From assembly GCA_049724395.1 (NCBI GenBank), contig JAUGWO010000219.1, forward strand, positions 1-40,778: 40,778 nt of DNA, given 5' to 3'. The notes under the pieces were generated by a model. It saw only the letters and a program-made list of their open reading frames with translations. It was not told the origin of the DNA and searched no databases. Each line of letters opens with the position of its first letter. Positions within the stretch are counted from its first letter, which is position 1. The stretch comes from Spongospora subterranea f. sp. subterranea (Eukaryota; Endomyxa: Phytomyxea; Phytomyxea; Plasmodiophorida). Below are positions 18,790 to 29,759 of the stretch, piece by piece. The translations under genes and the position numbers were made by a program.

Positions 18790-20340
18790 CCCCTATGTTA
18801 TGGGATGTAAATTTCATTCTTGTGATTCCGGTCGCCTAAAGTTCTCAGAACCGCCTTTGACAACGCGGAATCTGAATATTTGAACCGATAATGTGGCGAC
18901 TTTTTGCCGTTTACGTTCGGGCAAGGGATGGAGCCAATTGGCTGTTTGAGTTTCGGTTGTTGTTCACGTTCGGACGTTTTATCAATCTGAAACACTTCGT
19001 TGAACCAGCGATAGTACTTTCATTGGTCGAAATCCGAAATTCACAAGACGAATTGTCTTGCCTCCCTTTTCCCATTCGTAAAGTCGCCACAATATCTGTT
19101 TCATCATCAGATTTCGCGTTTCCAAAGCTCTGAACCTAGATGTATTCGTGCACCGTTTGTATATCTTACCACACCAGACCCTATCAGAAGATCTGTGAAA
19201 GTTCAATTCGTTGGTTGTTGTTATTAGGCGGTTTGCAATGTGGGCGGCAGCGGTGATGGTCCTGCCTGATGAAGCATTGCTCGTGCCTGTCTCACTAATG
19301 CCCTGCATACGGCTCAGCCAACCCATTCTGTTATTGAGTATACGGGATCGATGATTGAAGTCGGCTTCCATTGAATGAGAGGATCTGCTGGAACTCAGTC
19401 GACATTAATTCGCCTGCATTATCGGCTTGCAGCGCGACATCACCATTTGCGGTGTAGTTTTCAGTCATGGCTAGACACGGTTTGAGGGCATTCGGCGGCT
19501 CGATCGTTTCTGGTTAGGTAGACTACACTAACAAACCTATTATACTCGTCAATTACTGACATTGCTTATTAATTTCCTTGCACGCTTCTTGTTTGCATTA
19601 GGATCACAAAGGTTCACATGAAGGACGCGGTCGAGATTTTTCAGCCATGAGGTGTGTTGAATTGTGATCGGGTCATGTTTGCAATAGCGATTAATTTACA
19701 CGTTTTGGTTGACGCAGCAGCGGGATCTGATCTTGACGCCAGTTGCTCTGTGGCTCTTCACCATCTCAGTTATCAATTCGGGCGCGGCGTGCCCAAATCG
19801 TTGATGCAGGTTATGCTGTCGCTCAATCACATTCGCGAGGCTAATATATTTTCAGAAAGGAGAAAGTCGATCGCGGCAGGCAACGGTTGCGAATACAGAA
19901 TCTTGATTAGTTTGCAATCACGGCGATTAGATGTGGCTCCATCAACGTCCCTATCGACGCAAACCTCGGTCAATGGAGATTAATTCCGGCTGATCATTGG
20001 AACCGCTAGTTCTTTGGAGATGTGGATTCCCAATGGCCTAATTGGTCCCTCACCTGTTGACAGTCATGTTGGCCCCATTGACTGGAGTAGCACCTGGGCT
20101 ATTGTAGCTGTAGCGCCAGCATCCAGGAGCCGTTTGACATCGCCTGTCAGTGCGCGATCTTGTGTGGCATTGAACGTGAAATTTTCGCTGAGCATGATGG
20201 TGCGTGTTGTGTTGATTGAATTCGCTCCACTGTTTGACTTGGTTGTCGTCAGGCGTTCAAGATCTGCTTCGGCAGCCCGACGACGTTATCTGTTGCTTTG
20301 CCAGAGAAATGATTTTCCAGAGTTGTCCATGTAGTCAGAC
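18790..20340 (-). mobile_element. Ty1/copia LTR retrotransposon fossil
   Basis: This is a broken copia-family remnant read leftwards. Recognisable parts, in family order, are a gag-like helix (about 20260-20340), a protease-like part (about 20090-20200) and a GAG-pre-integrase block with LHQRFGHAAPELITEMV (about 19729-19811). The integrase core follows (about 19310-19600; LQADNAGELMSTEFQQIL) and then its C-terminal side (about 18800-19260; TAAAHIANRL). It carries many breaks. LTRs were not found. It looks old. Confidence 0.75.
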
Positions 20341-23222
20341 GGTCCTGGCATTTAATGACTTAAGGTCTTGAACTTGTCTGAGATCGATATGACGAGTGAA
20401 TGGAGGAGGAAGCTGTGGGCCGTCGCCAGCTTTTCACGTTGTCGTCTTTGATGCTGTCAGGTGTGTGGGCAGGTTGGTCACGAGTGGCCGCTTGTTTTCA
20501 GATAAACAAGATGAACGAGTTGAGAGCCATACTCAGCGTCAAGGGTGGCTTTAACCAAGAGGGGTCTTGAGACAGTGCAAGACGTGACTCGTTGAGTTCG
20601 AACAGTTGTTGAGAGCAGGCAGTAGTGGCGACTGCTGTTCTACTGGACTTCCTGTACTCGCTTTTGGGCACGGCTCTTCACCGATTGCCATTAAGTGGGT
20701 GAGATGAGGACCATAACGTGCTGGACTATAACCTGTTAAAGGAAATGGGACTCTTCACGATGGTGAGAGATTGAACGGGACAATAGGAAGTGAATTTTAT
20801 TGAACGGATACACACCGCACATAACTTAGGGCAAAGGGCAATGCGGATCGGCTTGCCTGAAGAGTTGTAGCTCATTCACTCCTTTTTACAAATAAAATTA
20901 ACAAAATGAACGTTCTTTGTTTAAATAACGATTGCGTTTTGAAGTATTCCGCAAGTAATCCCTGCCTGGCTGTAGAAAACCTGAATCCAGAAACACTGAA
21001 CATTGGATCACAATCATTTGTCGTTGGGCGAGAAACCTGTAGATCGATGTAAACGCCGACGCCACTTGCACCGATTTCTCGCTGCTTGATGTTGCGAATT
21101 GAAAAACCACGAAATCGTTCAAAGCTGTAAGTCGAATTGTGTAAACGATGCCTTGACAGACGTTTGATTATTGACATCTCTTGAGCATGATGAAGTTGTC
21201 CACCCCCTACTAACACTCCCATACGTCGGAGCCAATTTCCATCTGCAATTCACATCGATGGAATTACTCCCTTTGACACGATTCCTGGAATAACATATTC
21301 CTGCAGAGGTGGCTTGCGGATTGGGCAGGGCTTCTGCCTTTAGTCACGATGGCTGGAATTATCAACGATAGGAGACGTACGATAACGGAGGGGCAACAGG
21401 ATGCCGTCTTAAAAGTCGCATCATAACCAATCACCAGCCCAGGTACTCGACTCGGTCTCGCCTCATACGCTGCTTCAGCCGCCGCTCAACCTCAAGCCTT
21501 TCGGAAGAATTGTTGACATGTCGTCCGGCCGGATGACCTTACCAGTTGCAGAGAAGATATCGGCGATATCTCATTGCCCATTGAGGGCTGTTTACTCAAG
21601 AATAGTTGGACAATATTACAGACACCAGACATTTCAACATTCAAAACTGGAACCTTGACAATCATCTGCGCGCTACTAAAAACCTTAATTGAAGGTAGCA
21701 TTGAAGGAACGGAACGGTGTTGATGCACAGCTTTTGAGACGGTGCCCTGCCAAGGTACCACATTTAAAAAATGTCACGAATATGGCCTTCTCCGAGCGTT
21801 TATCGTAGAAATGATTCCCACTTGTGCTGGATGCTTGTTATCGGTGCGATGACAACCAGGGATGGTTGATCAGTGAACATAAAGTTCTCTTGCCACCCAA
21901 GTTCTACTCGACCTGGTATCGCCTTCGGCTCATCAATCACCGCGCCGGCAGTCCTTTTCCTCGGTGGTTTGAAAGGTAAGGAGGTTCCTTTGTAAGTCAG
22001 TTTTCGACTTAACGAGTGTCTCTTCTCAATCGTAGATTCAGGATGAATGCCTGTTTTACCCCATGAGGAATTTGCAGTTGATGGAGCGATTGAACCATCC
22101 CTGTAATTTGTTTCGCGTAAGTTTTTGGGAGTATTTCAAATTCAATAATCTTTTCAATTCTCGAAAAGCAAAATTCTGGTTTGAATCTGATTTTTTCGAA
22201 ATTTTCAGGTTATGCAATCTCTGTAATTTGAGTTGCCGATCGCGCTCCACAGCCATATTGAGGCATCACATTTTTTTTAGCGATATGCCTTTCATTTGAA
22301 TTGCCCTCGATGATTTCCTTGGAGCAGTGATTGATTGCGTCCAACAAGGTGCGACCTTTATGTGCTGTGCATTGACATTGTGGAATTTCAATAACGGTTT
22401 ATGAGCCGAATTGTTCTATATTACTCTCGTAAAATCAAGCATTTTGCAAGAATGCAAATTTGCGACGACTTTTTTGATTCGGTTAATTCTATAATCGACC
22501 AAGAATATGTCATCTCAATAATCGCGATATGATAAAGGCCTATCTTCGGTGGTTGTCAATCGTCGCTAACACCCCACCGCAACGGCAGAACCAGATCAAA
22601 TCGATCGCCCTTTCCAAGAGAAACGGGAGTAAAGAAACAAATGGAAACAAGCGTGTAGCTGAATAATCGCCAAGGCCTGTCCAGCGCAGCCGATGTCACC
22701 ACCGTCCTCGACCAGTCGTTGTCGTCGATCTTGCTTTCGTTTTCTTGGATCGCTGTCCTCTCGTCGCGCTCGATCCACCGTCAAACGTGTTAGCTTGGCC
22801 CCAGCGGAGATGGCGCTTGACGTGGCTGGGTCCGACGATTCGAAAGATGGCCTGTTCGGCTTTTGTCGATAATGGTGCAATCGGTTTGTTGTTGAAAATC
22901 CAGGTGTCTTTAGGTAATCATCTTTGGGATAGCTTGACAAAACCTGGTTAAATGTCGGACAACATCATTTCTCAATTATTGTGGGACACTCGGACAACGA
23001 GGGCGCAATGCAGGAGCCGGCAAACCATCGCCACAATGGACCGACGTCGAATCTGACCTGTCGAGAGACACACACGCACATCGACCCATTGAGGAATTGC
23101 ACGAGACCTTTGACAGATGACGGGTCGCTGGTCCAGCATCTCTCGCCACCGTAATATGCAGTTCGGTGATGGCTTCTGAAAACCGGAAAGCGGTGATACT
23201 CCAGGCAGAAGAATAGTCCGAC
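20341..23222. other. Region without a recognised gene
   Basis: Only unsupported short frames occur here. Minus-strand frames at 20872-21222 and 21492-21761, and a frame at 22596-22940, have no domain I recognise. CTGTAATTTG occurs twice (about 22100 and 22220). The part from 22600 to 22920 has coding-like composition on the plus strand (for example VKRVSLAPAEMALDVAGS near 22790) and may be an exon or a decayed gene. The part 20341-20820 could be the 5' side of the copia fossil. Confidence 0.5.
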
Positions 23223-23309
23223 CAATCCATTGCGGGAATTGAATTCTCCAGTAAATTCTCGAATGGTCTTGTGGATTCAATGGCTAAGGGCCAATCCTGC
23301 AGTCGCTGG

Positions 23310-23700
23310 ATGAACCGCTCGCGGCAGCGAGCGTCTGGCCCAGCATGTCCAATTTCAGCTTCCATCCTGAGGCAAACCCGTCACGATTTCGGAAATGGAA
23401 CGATGGGTTGATGGGGATGCCCAAGCCATCAGTGAACGCAGTGGTACGTTGACAAGATGCTGGACGAGTCACCCATAAATTTATAGATAGAGAAACATCG
23501 ACGAGCCTCTCGCGAATCTGCAGGTTCCGGTTTTGACGTCTGTTCAAACTGGGCCTGGTGGTTCTCTGTCGAGGAGTAGTGATAACACACAAATCGCATT
23601 GATTTCACATGGGGTGTTCCCACAACCCCATGTGGACACTGTCTCATCCCATATTTGACGAATTTCAATTCGCCAGAAACAATTGTCACCAAGTACCATT
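23310..23700 (-). pseudogene. Small secreted protein paralogue, probably decayed
   Basis: This is the counterpart of the 123-aa gene at 10217-10588. LVTIVSGELKFVKYGMRQC, YHYSSTENHQAQFEQTSKPE and, in another frame, LVQHLVNVPLRSLM and ISEIVTGLPQDGS are recognisable. About 19 bases present at the start of copy A, including the ATG and the first signal-peptide codons, are missing. One further frame change lies after EARRC. It lies directly downstream of the 1273-aa gene, as in copy A. It is probably a pseudogene, although sequence error cannot be excluded. Confidence 0.65.
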
Positions 23701-23815
23701 TGTGAGAACAATTATTGAGTTTCCAAATGACGTTTTGATTAAGGTCTTACAACAAAAATCCTCAACCAGGCCTAGTGTTGCTGCAAAAAGATTCATTCAA
23801 GTTTATCAAATCGAC

Positions 23816-26800
23816 CTAAACAACGACTGAACTGGCGTCGGAGGTGCCGGTTTTTGATGCCGGCAAATTCAAAGATGCTTTGAGGTCCTGCTTGAACTGG
23901 TTCTGTAGGTCTGTCAATAAATTGTTCGGAAGATCTAATGGATACGGCAACCGATGGCGCGTGGCTAATCCTCGACACATCGTCAAATTCTGCTGGCTTT
24001 TGGACTCTCCAGTCAAGAACAATTTCATGGCGTGGTCCATATCACGAAAAATGTCGCTGCTGGCATTAGGGTCAACGTTTTTGGACTTGGCGAGCTTAAT
24101 GATTTCAGGGAACACGTTCTTCACAATGGTTTTCTTGATTCCAAAATCGCGGATGCACGTGCGACAGGCCTTCAGCTCAAATTCGCAGGTCTCGAGTAAA
24201 TGCTCTCGAATAATGAAAAAAATATACTCATTCGAAGGGTTAACCTCATCGGACATCTTCTCGATGACAATCACCGCGTCTTCAATGACTTTTTCGTGGA
24301 AAAAGAAGAGCAAATGCGGAGAGAGCGCCGTGATGATATCGACATATTGCTGACGGCGCAACGTCAGATTCATCATTTCGATTGCGATCGTCATGTATAT
24401 GCCAGACAACAGCACCTTGTCGGCGTCATAAATGCGTTGGATCAAGGCTGTATCCTTGGATAACTCTGCAAATGGCAAATTGCGACACTTTTCTATAAGA
24501 GGATTTCTGTTAAATTGGCTGATGCGTTCACGGATTTGGTTGGATAAGGCGTCAATCCTCAATTTGAACTGACTAAACATGCGTGGTACTCGATCGTTGA
24601 GCGGGCTAGCGTCCAGACATCGATTGATGGCCTTGGTGAGCCACTCCAGTTTAAACTCGCTGCATTCGGCCCTCGCCACCGCCTCTTGTTTGGCCAAATT
24701 GATGATCCAGTCCCGATCAACGTGATAGGCAACAGCACCATCAAGACCAGGGCCACTCTGCTGTACCAACTCACGATAGATGAGCGAATCCAGTAAATAT
24801 CGTAACTTGGAGTCTCCAGGTATGTCAGGGAGGGTGTCGGAACAGACATTCCGTGCCGTCGCAGAGGCTGCTGTGGATATCGATGCCGATGCACCCGTCT
24901 GGGTATGTTGGTTATGTTGAACGTCAGTGTGAAGAAAGTCGTGTTCAGATTGAGGAGGACTGATTGGGAGATTACGATGAGATGTTTGATGGCCAGCAGT
25001 GTGAAGCAGTTTGACTTGCTGTTCCTGTGGCAGTTTGACAGACACATCAGGTTGAATCAGTGAGAACTGCTGTTCCGGTGACAATTGGACCGATTCATCA
25101 CGTTCAATCAACTGGACATTTGGTTCATGTGGCAGTTGGCCCGACACATCCGTTTGAATCAGTGAGCTCAACTGCTGTTCAGGTGACAATTGGGCTGATC
25201 CATCAAGTTCATTCACCTGGACAATTGGTTCAGGAGGCAGTTGCCCAACCTGGTCAGTTTCCATGTAGTCTAATTGCAGTTGTTGAGGTTGAGCCGGTTG
25301 GAATTCTTGTTCATTTTGATTGTGAGCAGCGGATCCAGATTCCCTGAGCTGGATTTCGAAATTGAGCTTCTGTTGGGATTGCGGGTCAGAGCCGTCGGAA
25401 TGGAATCCAACGGCAGGTATAGACTCATGGTGAGTTTGAGAGTGATGCATGTTTTCGTCAGGCTGCATATGGGCACCGAATCCAAATCCCTGTAGCGAAT
25501 TATCGAATTTGAGCTGCTGTTCGGATTGCTGGAGAGATAACTGAGCTTGAACGTCACCGCATTGAACATTTTCAAAGGTAAGTGGTGGCCAAATTGGGTG
25601 CTTTTGAGGCAGTTGAATGTTTTGTTGGGGGTAGCGTTTCTGTTGGGATTGAGGGTCAGAGAAGTCAGGAGGGGATTCAACGGCTGGTATAGCCTCAGGG
25701 TGAGCTTGAGAACGATGCATGTTTTCTTCAGGCAACTGGCCAGCGAATCCAAATCCCTGTAGCGAATTATCGAATTTGAACTGCTGTTCGGATTGCTGGA
25801 CAGATTTCCTGAGGTTGAACGTCATCGCATTGAACACTCTCAGACGTATGTGGTGGCCAAGTTGGGTGCTTTTGATGCAGTTGAACGTTTTGTTGGGGGT
25901 AGCGTTTCTGTTGGAATTGCGAGTCAGAGGAGTAAGGCTGGAATCCACCGGCTGGTAAAGACTCAAGGTGAGCTTGAGAGTGATGCATATTTTCTTCCCC
26001 CAACAACTGGCCAGCGAATCCAAATCCCTGTAGCGGATTATCGAATTTGATCTGCTGTTCGGATGGCCGGACAGATAACTGAGCTTGAACGTCACGGCAT
26101 TGAACACTTTCAGACGTTTGTGGTGGCCAATTTGGGTGCTTTTGATGCAGTTGAACGTTTTGTTGGGAGTAGCGTTTCTGTTGGAATTGCGAGTCAGAGG
26201 AGTAAGGTTGGAATCCAACGGCTGGTAAAGACTCAATGTGAGCTTGAGAGTGATGCATGTTTTCTTCCCCCAACAACTGGCCAGCGAATCCAAATCCCTG
26301 TAGCGGATTATCGAATTTGATCTGCTGTTCGGATGGCCGGACAGATAACTGAGCTTGGACAGAACGTCACGGCATTGAACACTTTCAGACGTATGTGGTG
26401 GCCAATTTGAGTGCTTTTGATGCAGTTGAAGGTTTTGCTGGGTGTAGCGTTTCTGTTGGAATTGCGAGTCAGAGGAGTAAGGCTGGAATCCAACGGCTGG
26501 TAAAGACTCAGTGTGAGCTTGAGAGTGATGCATGTTTTGTTCAAGCAACACATTGCCGGCGAATCCAAATCCCTGTAGCGAGTTATCGAATTTGTGCTGA
26601 TGTTCGGATGGCTGGACAGATAACTGAGCTTGAACGTCACCGCATTGAACACTTTCGGACGTATGTGGTGGCCAATTTGGGTGCTTTTGATGCAGTTGAA
26701 CGTTTTGTTGGAGGTAGCGTTTCTGTTGGGATTGCGGGTCAGTGAAGTAAGGCTGGAACCTAACGGCTGGTATAGACTCATGGTGAGCTTGAGAGTGATG

Positions 26801-27637
26801 CATGTTTTGTTCACGCAACACATTGCCAGCGAATCCAAATCCCTGTAGCGAGTTATCGAATTTGTGCTGATGTTCGGATGGCTGGACAGGTAACTGAGCT
26901 TGAACGTCACCGCATTGAACACTTTCAGACGTATGTGGTGGCCAATTTGGGTGCTTTTGATGCAGTTGAACGTTTTGTTGGAGGTAGCGTTTCTGTTGGG
27001 ATTGAGGGTCAATGAAGTAAGGCAGGAATCTAACGGCTGGTATAGCCTCAGGGCGAGCTTGAGAGTGAAGCATGTTTTCTTCAGGGAACATATGGCCAGC
27101 GAATCCAAATCCCTGTCGCGGATTATCGACTTTGAGCTGCTGTTCGGATGACTGGACAGGTAGCTGAGCTTGAACGTCACCGCATTCTACACGTCCAGAC
27201 GTACGCCAACTTCCTAGTTGTTGATGTTGTTGATCGGTTTGTTGACTGTAGCATGCAGCTATATATTGCTCTTGCGGCAGATTGCGGTTGAACTGGTGTT
27301 CGAATTGCAGGTTAGAGCGCTCAGGTTGGATTTGAGCGCTTCCAACAGTTGGAAGAGTATCTGGCACCCAATTTGGGCGACAATGGATCTGATTGAAGGC
27401 TCTTGTTTGTTCAGGTGGCGTGTGAGCATCAGATCCATATTGCTCTGGCCTGATGCCGAATTTCAGTAACTCTTTGGATGAGAAACCAGCAGGTTGGATT
27501 CCAACGCTGTTAACGGTTCCAGGTAGAGCCCCTGGAGACACTGATTGACTATTTGCTCTACCTTGATGAGGCAACATTGCAAAACCAACGCATATCAGCA
27601 CCACGAACGTCACTAGAATCGGCATCGACATCGACAT
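23816..27637 (-). CDS. Secreted protein, long form with Q/H-rich repeats, 1273 aa
   Basis: The first ATG of the frame (27637) gives MSMSMPILVTFVVLICVGFA, nearly identical to the signal peptide of the 366-aa paralogue. The order is signal peptide, then about 130 Q-rich residues, then seven units of about 90 residues (27180 down to about 25300). Next come two to three shorter units rich in QLSPEQQ (25010-25260) and a Ser/Thr/Ala linker. Last is the conserved helical domain from DSKLRYLLDSLIYRELVQQ to the TAG at 23816. The domain matches the short paralogue throughout, including GPGLDGAVAYHVDRD and LLETCEFELKACRTC. Repeat units 4 and 5 are translated in a shifted frame relative to the other units. 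No enzyme motif is visible. The architecture suggests an exported protein with a flexible, variable spacer. Confidence 0.85.
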   Translation of the reverse strand: MSMSMPILVTFVVLICVGFAMLPHQGRANSQSVSPGALPGTVNSVGIQPAGFSSKELLKFGIRPEQYGSDAHTPPEQTRAFNQIHCRPNWVPDTLPTVGSAQIQPERSNLQFEHQFNRNLPQEQYIAACYSQQTDQQHQQLGSWRTSGRVECGDVQAQLPVQSSEQQLKVDNPRQGFGFAGHMFPEENMLHSQARPEAIPAVRFLPYFIDPQSQQKRYLQQNVQLHQKHPNWPPHTSESVQCGDVQAQLPVQPSEHQHKFDNSLQGFGFAGNVLREQNMHHSQAHHESIPAVRFQPYFTDPQSQQKRYLQQNVQLHQKHPNWPPHTSESVQCGDVQAQLSVQPSEHQHKFDNSLQGFGFAGNVLLEQNMHHSQAHTESLPAVGFQPYSSDSQFQQKRYTQQNLQLHQKHSNWPPHTSESVQCRDVLSKLSYLSGHPNSRSNSIIRYRDLDSLASCWGKKTCITLKLTLSLYQPLDSNLTPLTRNSNRNATPNKTFNCIKSTQIGHHKRLKVFNAVTFKLSYLSGHPNSRSNSIIRYRDLDSLASCWGKKICITLKLTLSLYQPVDSSLTPLTRNSNRNATPNKTFNCIKSTQLGHHIRLRVFNAMTFNLRKSVQQSEQQFKFDNSLQGFGFAGQLPEENMHRSQAHPEAIPAVESPPDFSDPQSQQKRYPQQNIQLPQKHPIWPPLTFENVQCGDVQAQLSLQQSEQQLKFDNSLQGFGFGAHMQPDENMHHSQTHHESIPAVGFHSDGSDPQSQQKLNFEIQLRESGSAAHNQNEQEFQPAQPQQLQLDYMETDQVGQLPPEPIVQVNELDGSAQLSPEQQLSSLIQTDVSGQLPHEPNVQLIERDESVQLSPEQQFSLIQPDVSVKLPQEQQVKLLHTAGHQTSHRNLPISPPQSEHDFLHTDVQHNQHTQTGASASISTAASATARNVCSDTLPDIPGDSKLRYLLDSLIYRELVQQSGPGLDGAVAYHVDRDWIINLAKQEAVARAECSEFKLEWLTKAINRCLDASPLNDRVPRMFSQFKLRIDALSNQIRERISQFNRNPLIEKCRNLPFAELSKDTALIQRIYDADKVLLSGIYMTIAIEMMNLTLRRQQYVDIITALSPHLLFFFHEKVIEDAVIVIEKMSDEVNPSNEYIFFIIREHLLETCEFELKACRTCIRDFGIKKTIVKNVFPEIIKLAKSKNVDPNASSDIFRDMDHAMKLFLTGESKSQQNLTMCRGLATRHRLPYPLDLPNNLLTDLQNQFKQDLKASLNLPASKTGTSDASSVVV
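25010..25260 (-). repeat. Short Q/P-rich repeats in the 1273-aa protein
   Basis: Two to three units of about 38-40 codons share GQLPPEP-VQ, then LSPEQQ-SLIQ-DVS (for example LSPEQQLSSLIQTDVSGQLP and LSPEQQFSLIQPDVSVKLP). They lie between the 270-bp array and the conserved domain. Confidence 0.85.
25300..27190 (-). repeat. 270-bp coding tandem repeat array, seven units
   Basis: Units of 90 codons recur with the word AACGTCAC starting at 27173, 26903, 26633, 26363, 26088, 25818 (variant) and 25550. The spacings are 270, 270, 270, 275, 270 and 268 bases. The consensus protein includes DNSLQGFGFAGN, QNMHHSQAHHES-PAV and KHPNWPPHTSESVQ. A 5-base gain near 26355 and a 1-base gain near 25808 put the two units between them into another frame and then restore it. 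The units are also free of stops in other frames, including one on the opposite strand. Confidence 0.93.
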
Positions 27638-27748
27638 CGTCACACAAGTTGCATATGAGGTCCGGTTCTGTGGGAACAGTGCGAGGAGCCGGCGACAGTA
27701 ACAAGGCTTAACGCGGGACTTAGTAGTCACTCACCAAACCCTAAACTC

Positions 27749-27832
27749 CGTGAGAAGCTGACGACGTCAATATTGGCGTGAGAAGCTGACGACGTCAATA
27801 TTGGCGTGAGAATCTGACGACGTCAATATTGG
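27749..27832. promoter_or_regulatory. Three tandem 28-bp repeats upstream of the long secreted gene
   Basis: Three copies (27749-27776, 27777-27804, 27805-27832; the third with one change) end 112 bases upstream of the start codon at 27637. Each contains TGACGACGTCA, an odd-length palindrome resembling a CRE/ATF-type bZIP site, and CAATATTG, a perfect palindrome. The position suggests an upstream activating array. Copy A of the gene lacks it. Function is inference. Confidence 0.6.
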
Positions 27833-28269
27833 CGCTATTGTTCCCGGTATCTGTTGTGGGTTTAGGGGCATCGGATACCTTACAAGTTTCCCAGTTGGAA
27901 AGTTATTGTATTTTGCGATGCGTAGCCGCCGGGCTTCACGGAGATTAGGGTTTCACTCCGCTATTCGACTGCGCGTGTCACGGCATTGAGATGATTTTGT
28001 TTGGAAAATGGTGGGAGTCGGCTGCTGCTAGGGATAAATTCCTGGAGCTTTCCTCTATCTTACTATTGATATTTTTTTTTGTGATTGAGTTCAACACAAT
28101 TGTTTTAGGTCTGTAGTACCCATATCTACTCTAGGGCCAGACGACGATGACTCGTCAACTGGGGACAAACTCAAGTGTTTGTGATAAGAACCTTCGCTAT
28201 ACATCGCTCAGCAGTCTGCCCCAGAACAATGGTAGTGTGAGGTTGGGGTGACCCGACTCACTAAGACCC
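27833..28269. other. Intergenic region, no gene seen
   Basis: This is the distal 5' flank of the 1273-aa gene followed by the 3' edge of the LINE. An AT-rich T-run occurs near 28070. No ORF or RNA gene is supported. Confidence 0.5.
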
Positions 28270-29740
28270 CGAAACGAATTGGGACACAGGGGAAATTCCT
28301 TACGGAACACAATTGCTGCAAGATATGTCGTCTTCATCGCAAACCAGCTGATTGTTTATAGAGTGTTTCTCCTCTTTGAGTTTTTTAAGAGGGTTCTCCT
28401 CTTGTCGTGTAATCGGTCCTATATAAAACATCCTCTTCGTGTTGCTTTGTTCAGGATTCGAATCATATCTGGTGGATGTTGTCACAGTGCTGTCGCACAG
28501 GAGTGTCCTGTTCGAGCTCGATTTAGTTAGAGCTGGGGCCAGCTGTCTTTTTCACAGGTGTTGGGTTGTCGCTTCATGTAGGGTGATCTATCAGGATAAT
28601 CAGCGAATCCGCTTGCTTTGACACTTTTTTCAATATAATGGTCTCGATTTTGGGATTCAGTCTGCCTCAATTGTAGTTTAAATGATGACAAGAACGGATC
28701 ATGTTCTATATCGTCTCCTGTTTCTATTGCTTGTTTAGCGATTTGGTCAATCTCTTCGCTCCTTCCTATGTTGAGTGTTTTTGGCGGTTGAATCGTGTGG
28801 TCTACAAATTCATTCTTATCCATGTCTGGTACATGGCTAGGACTAAAGTGCATATCTACTTGATTCTGTTGGTTAGCTCTGCCAGTTTTTAGCACATTCG
28901 GCAACGACGGCGTTAACTCTTCTTGGCTTTATCGGTAGTGATTTTTTTTAGCTGGTTTATCCATTAAATGTGAATCGCTGTGTGTCGATATTCTTGGTTA
29001 ATCGCTATGTCGAATCCATTGTTTATTGCGATAATCTCAAATTCATACGAGGACGTCACTTTCCGTCCTTATTTGGCTGTTGTTTCGATCTCCTCTGCCT
29101 CAATCTCGGGGTTTTCGTTTCCTTTTTTGCGATTGCCAATTGGATGTGCTGCTGCACCTCCACCCTGACCGCGTTGGAAATATCCATCCGTCAATAGCTC
29201 GATGTCTGGGCTCTTTGGTAATAGTTTTCCCTTTTTGTGTTTCTTGATCTCGTTTTTCCTACTTGATGTGGAATCTAACCTTTTTTTGTCCCTCAAGGAT
29301 GTCTGGCGTTATCTCTGTTTTCGCATAAATGTTTTCGAATCCATCTGGCACTCTCTCTCTGAGTGCTTTCCAGACTTCTCCAAGTGATGTCCATCCATCT
29401 CCCTCTCCAGTTCAATCCGTGTATTCTCTGCCCATTAATGTCCCATTGGCCTGAGCATCGAGTACTGTGATTGATGTTTCTGTGATGATTTGATCCCTCA
29501 ATAGTGGGAATGCTGATATTGCATGTAATATAGGGATTGGTGTTGATTTGAAACACCGTGTTTGTGTTCTCATACAGTCCTTATATGCTGTCTTAATGGG
29601 TCTCAATGTCTTATTCATGTTCTTGTTGATTTCACCTGCAAACCAAGGTAGGTAATAGTTCAGATTCCTTCTCACAAATACTCGACGTATCTGTTGATAT
29701 GTTCTGTATGGAATCCGATATTTTCTCATTTCTCGCACCA
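28270..29740 (-). mobile_element. Non-LTR retrotransposon (LINE), 3' part with RNase H
   Basis: Read leftwards, 29412-29738 encodes the end of a reverse transcriptase (LNYYLPWFAGEINKNMNKTL, then IPILHAISAFPLLRDQII), which resembles the thumb region of LINE polymerases. Next, 29050-29210 looks like an RNase H start: IELLTDGYFQRGQGGGAAAH supplies the first Asp, and EFEIIAINNGFD supplies the Glu. A later helix (RSEEIDQIAKQAIETG, about 28740-28790) matches the usual RNase H DELAK box. A Cys-containing tail (DEDDISCSNC, near 28310) may be the terminal knuckle. Several frame changes separate the blocks, and the 5' part is absent, as is common for LINEs. The family within LINEs is not determined. 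Confidence 0.6.
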
Positions 29741-29759
29741 GTTTACTTCTTTTCCTTAT

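Larger units (their letters stand above)
23223..27710. repeat. Duplicated two-gene unit, copy B (long form)
   Basis: This is the same-orientation duplicate of 10085-11870. It starts at AATCCATTGCGGGAAT and ends in the common flank ATGAGGTCCGGTTC near 27655-27710. Compared with copy A it has gained about 2.7 kb between the signal peptide and the conserved domain of the large gene. The small-gene copy is frame-shifted and has lost a short segment at its start. Confidence 0.92.

Noticed and set aside
26395-26745. Plus-strand open frames over the repeat array
   Set aside because: They arise because each 270-bp unit is a multiple of three and low in stops; no independent domain is visible.
26308-27180. 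290-codon minus-strand frame over the repeat array
   Set aside because: It is the alternative frame of the same 270-bp units used by the 1273-aa gene and has no start or end signals of its own; the long frame with signal peptide and conserved domain is preferred.
27733-27745. CCCTAAA-like word suggesting a telomeric repeat
   Set aside because: Only a single copy is present; no array.
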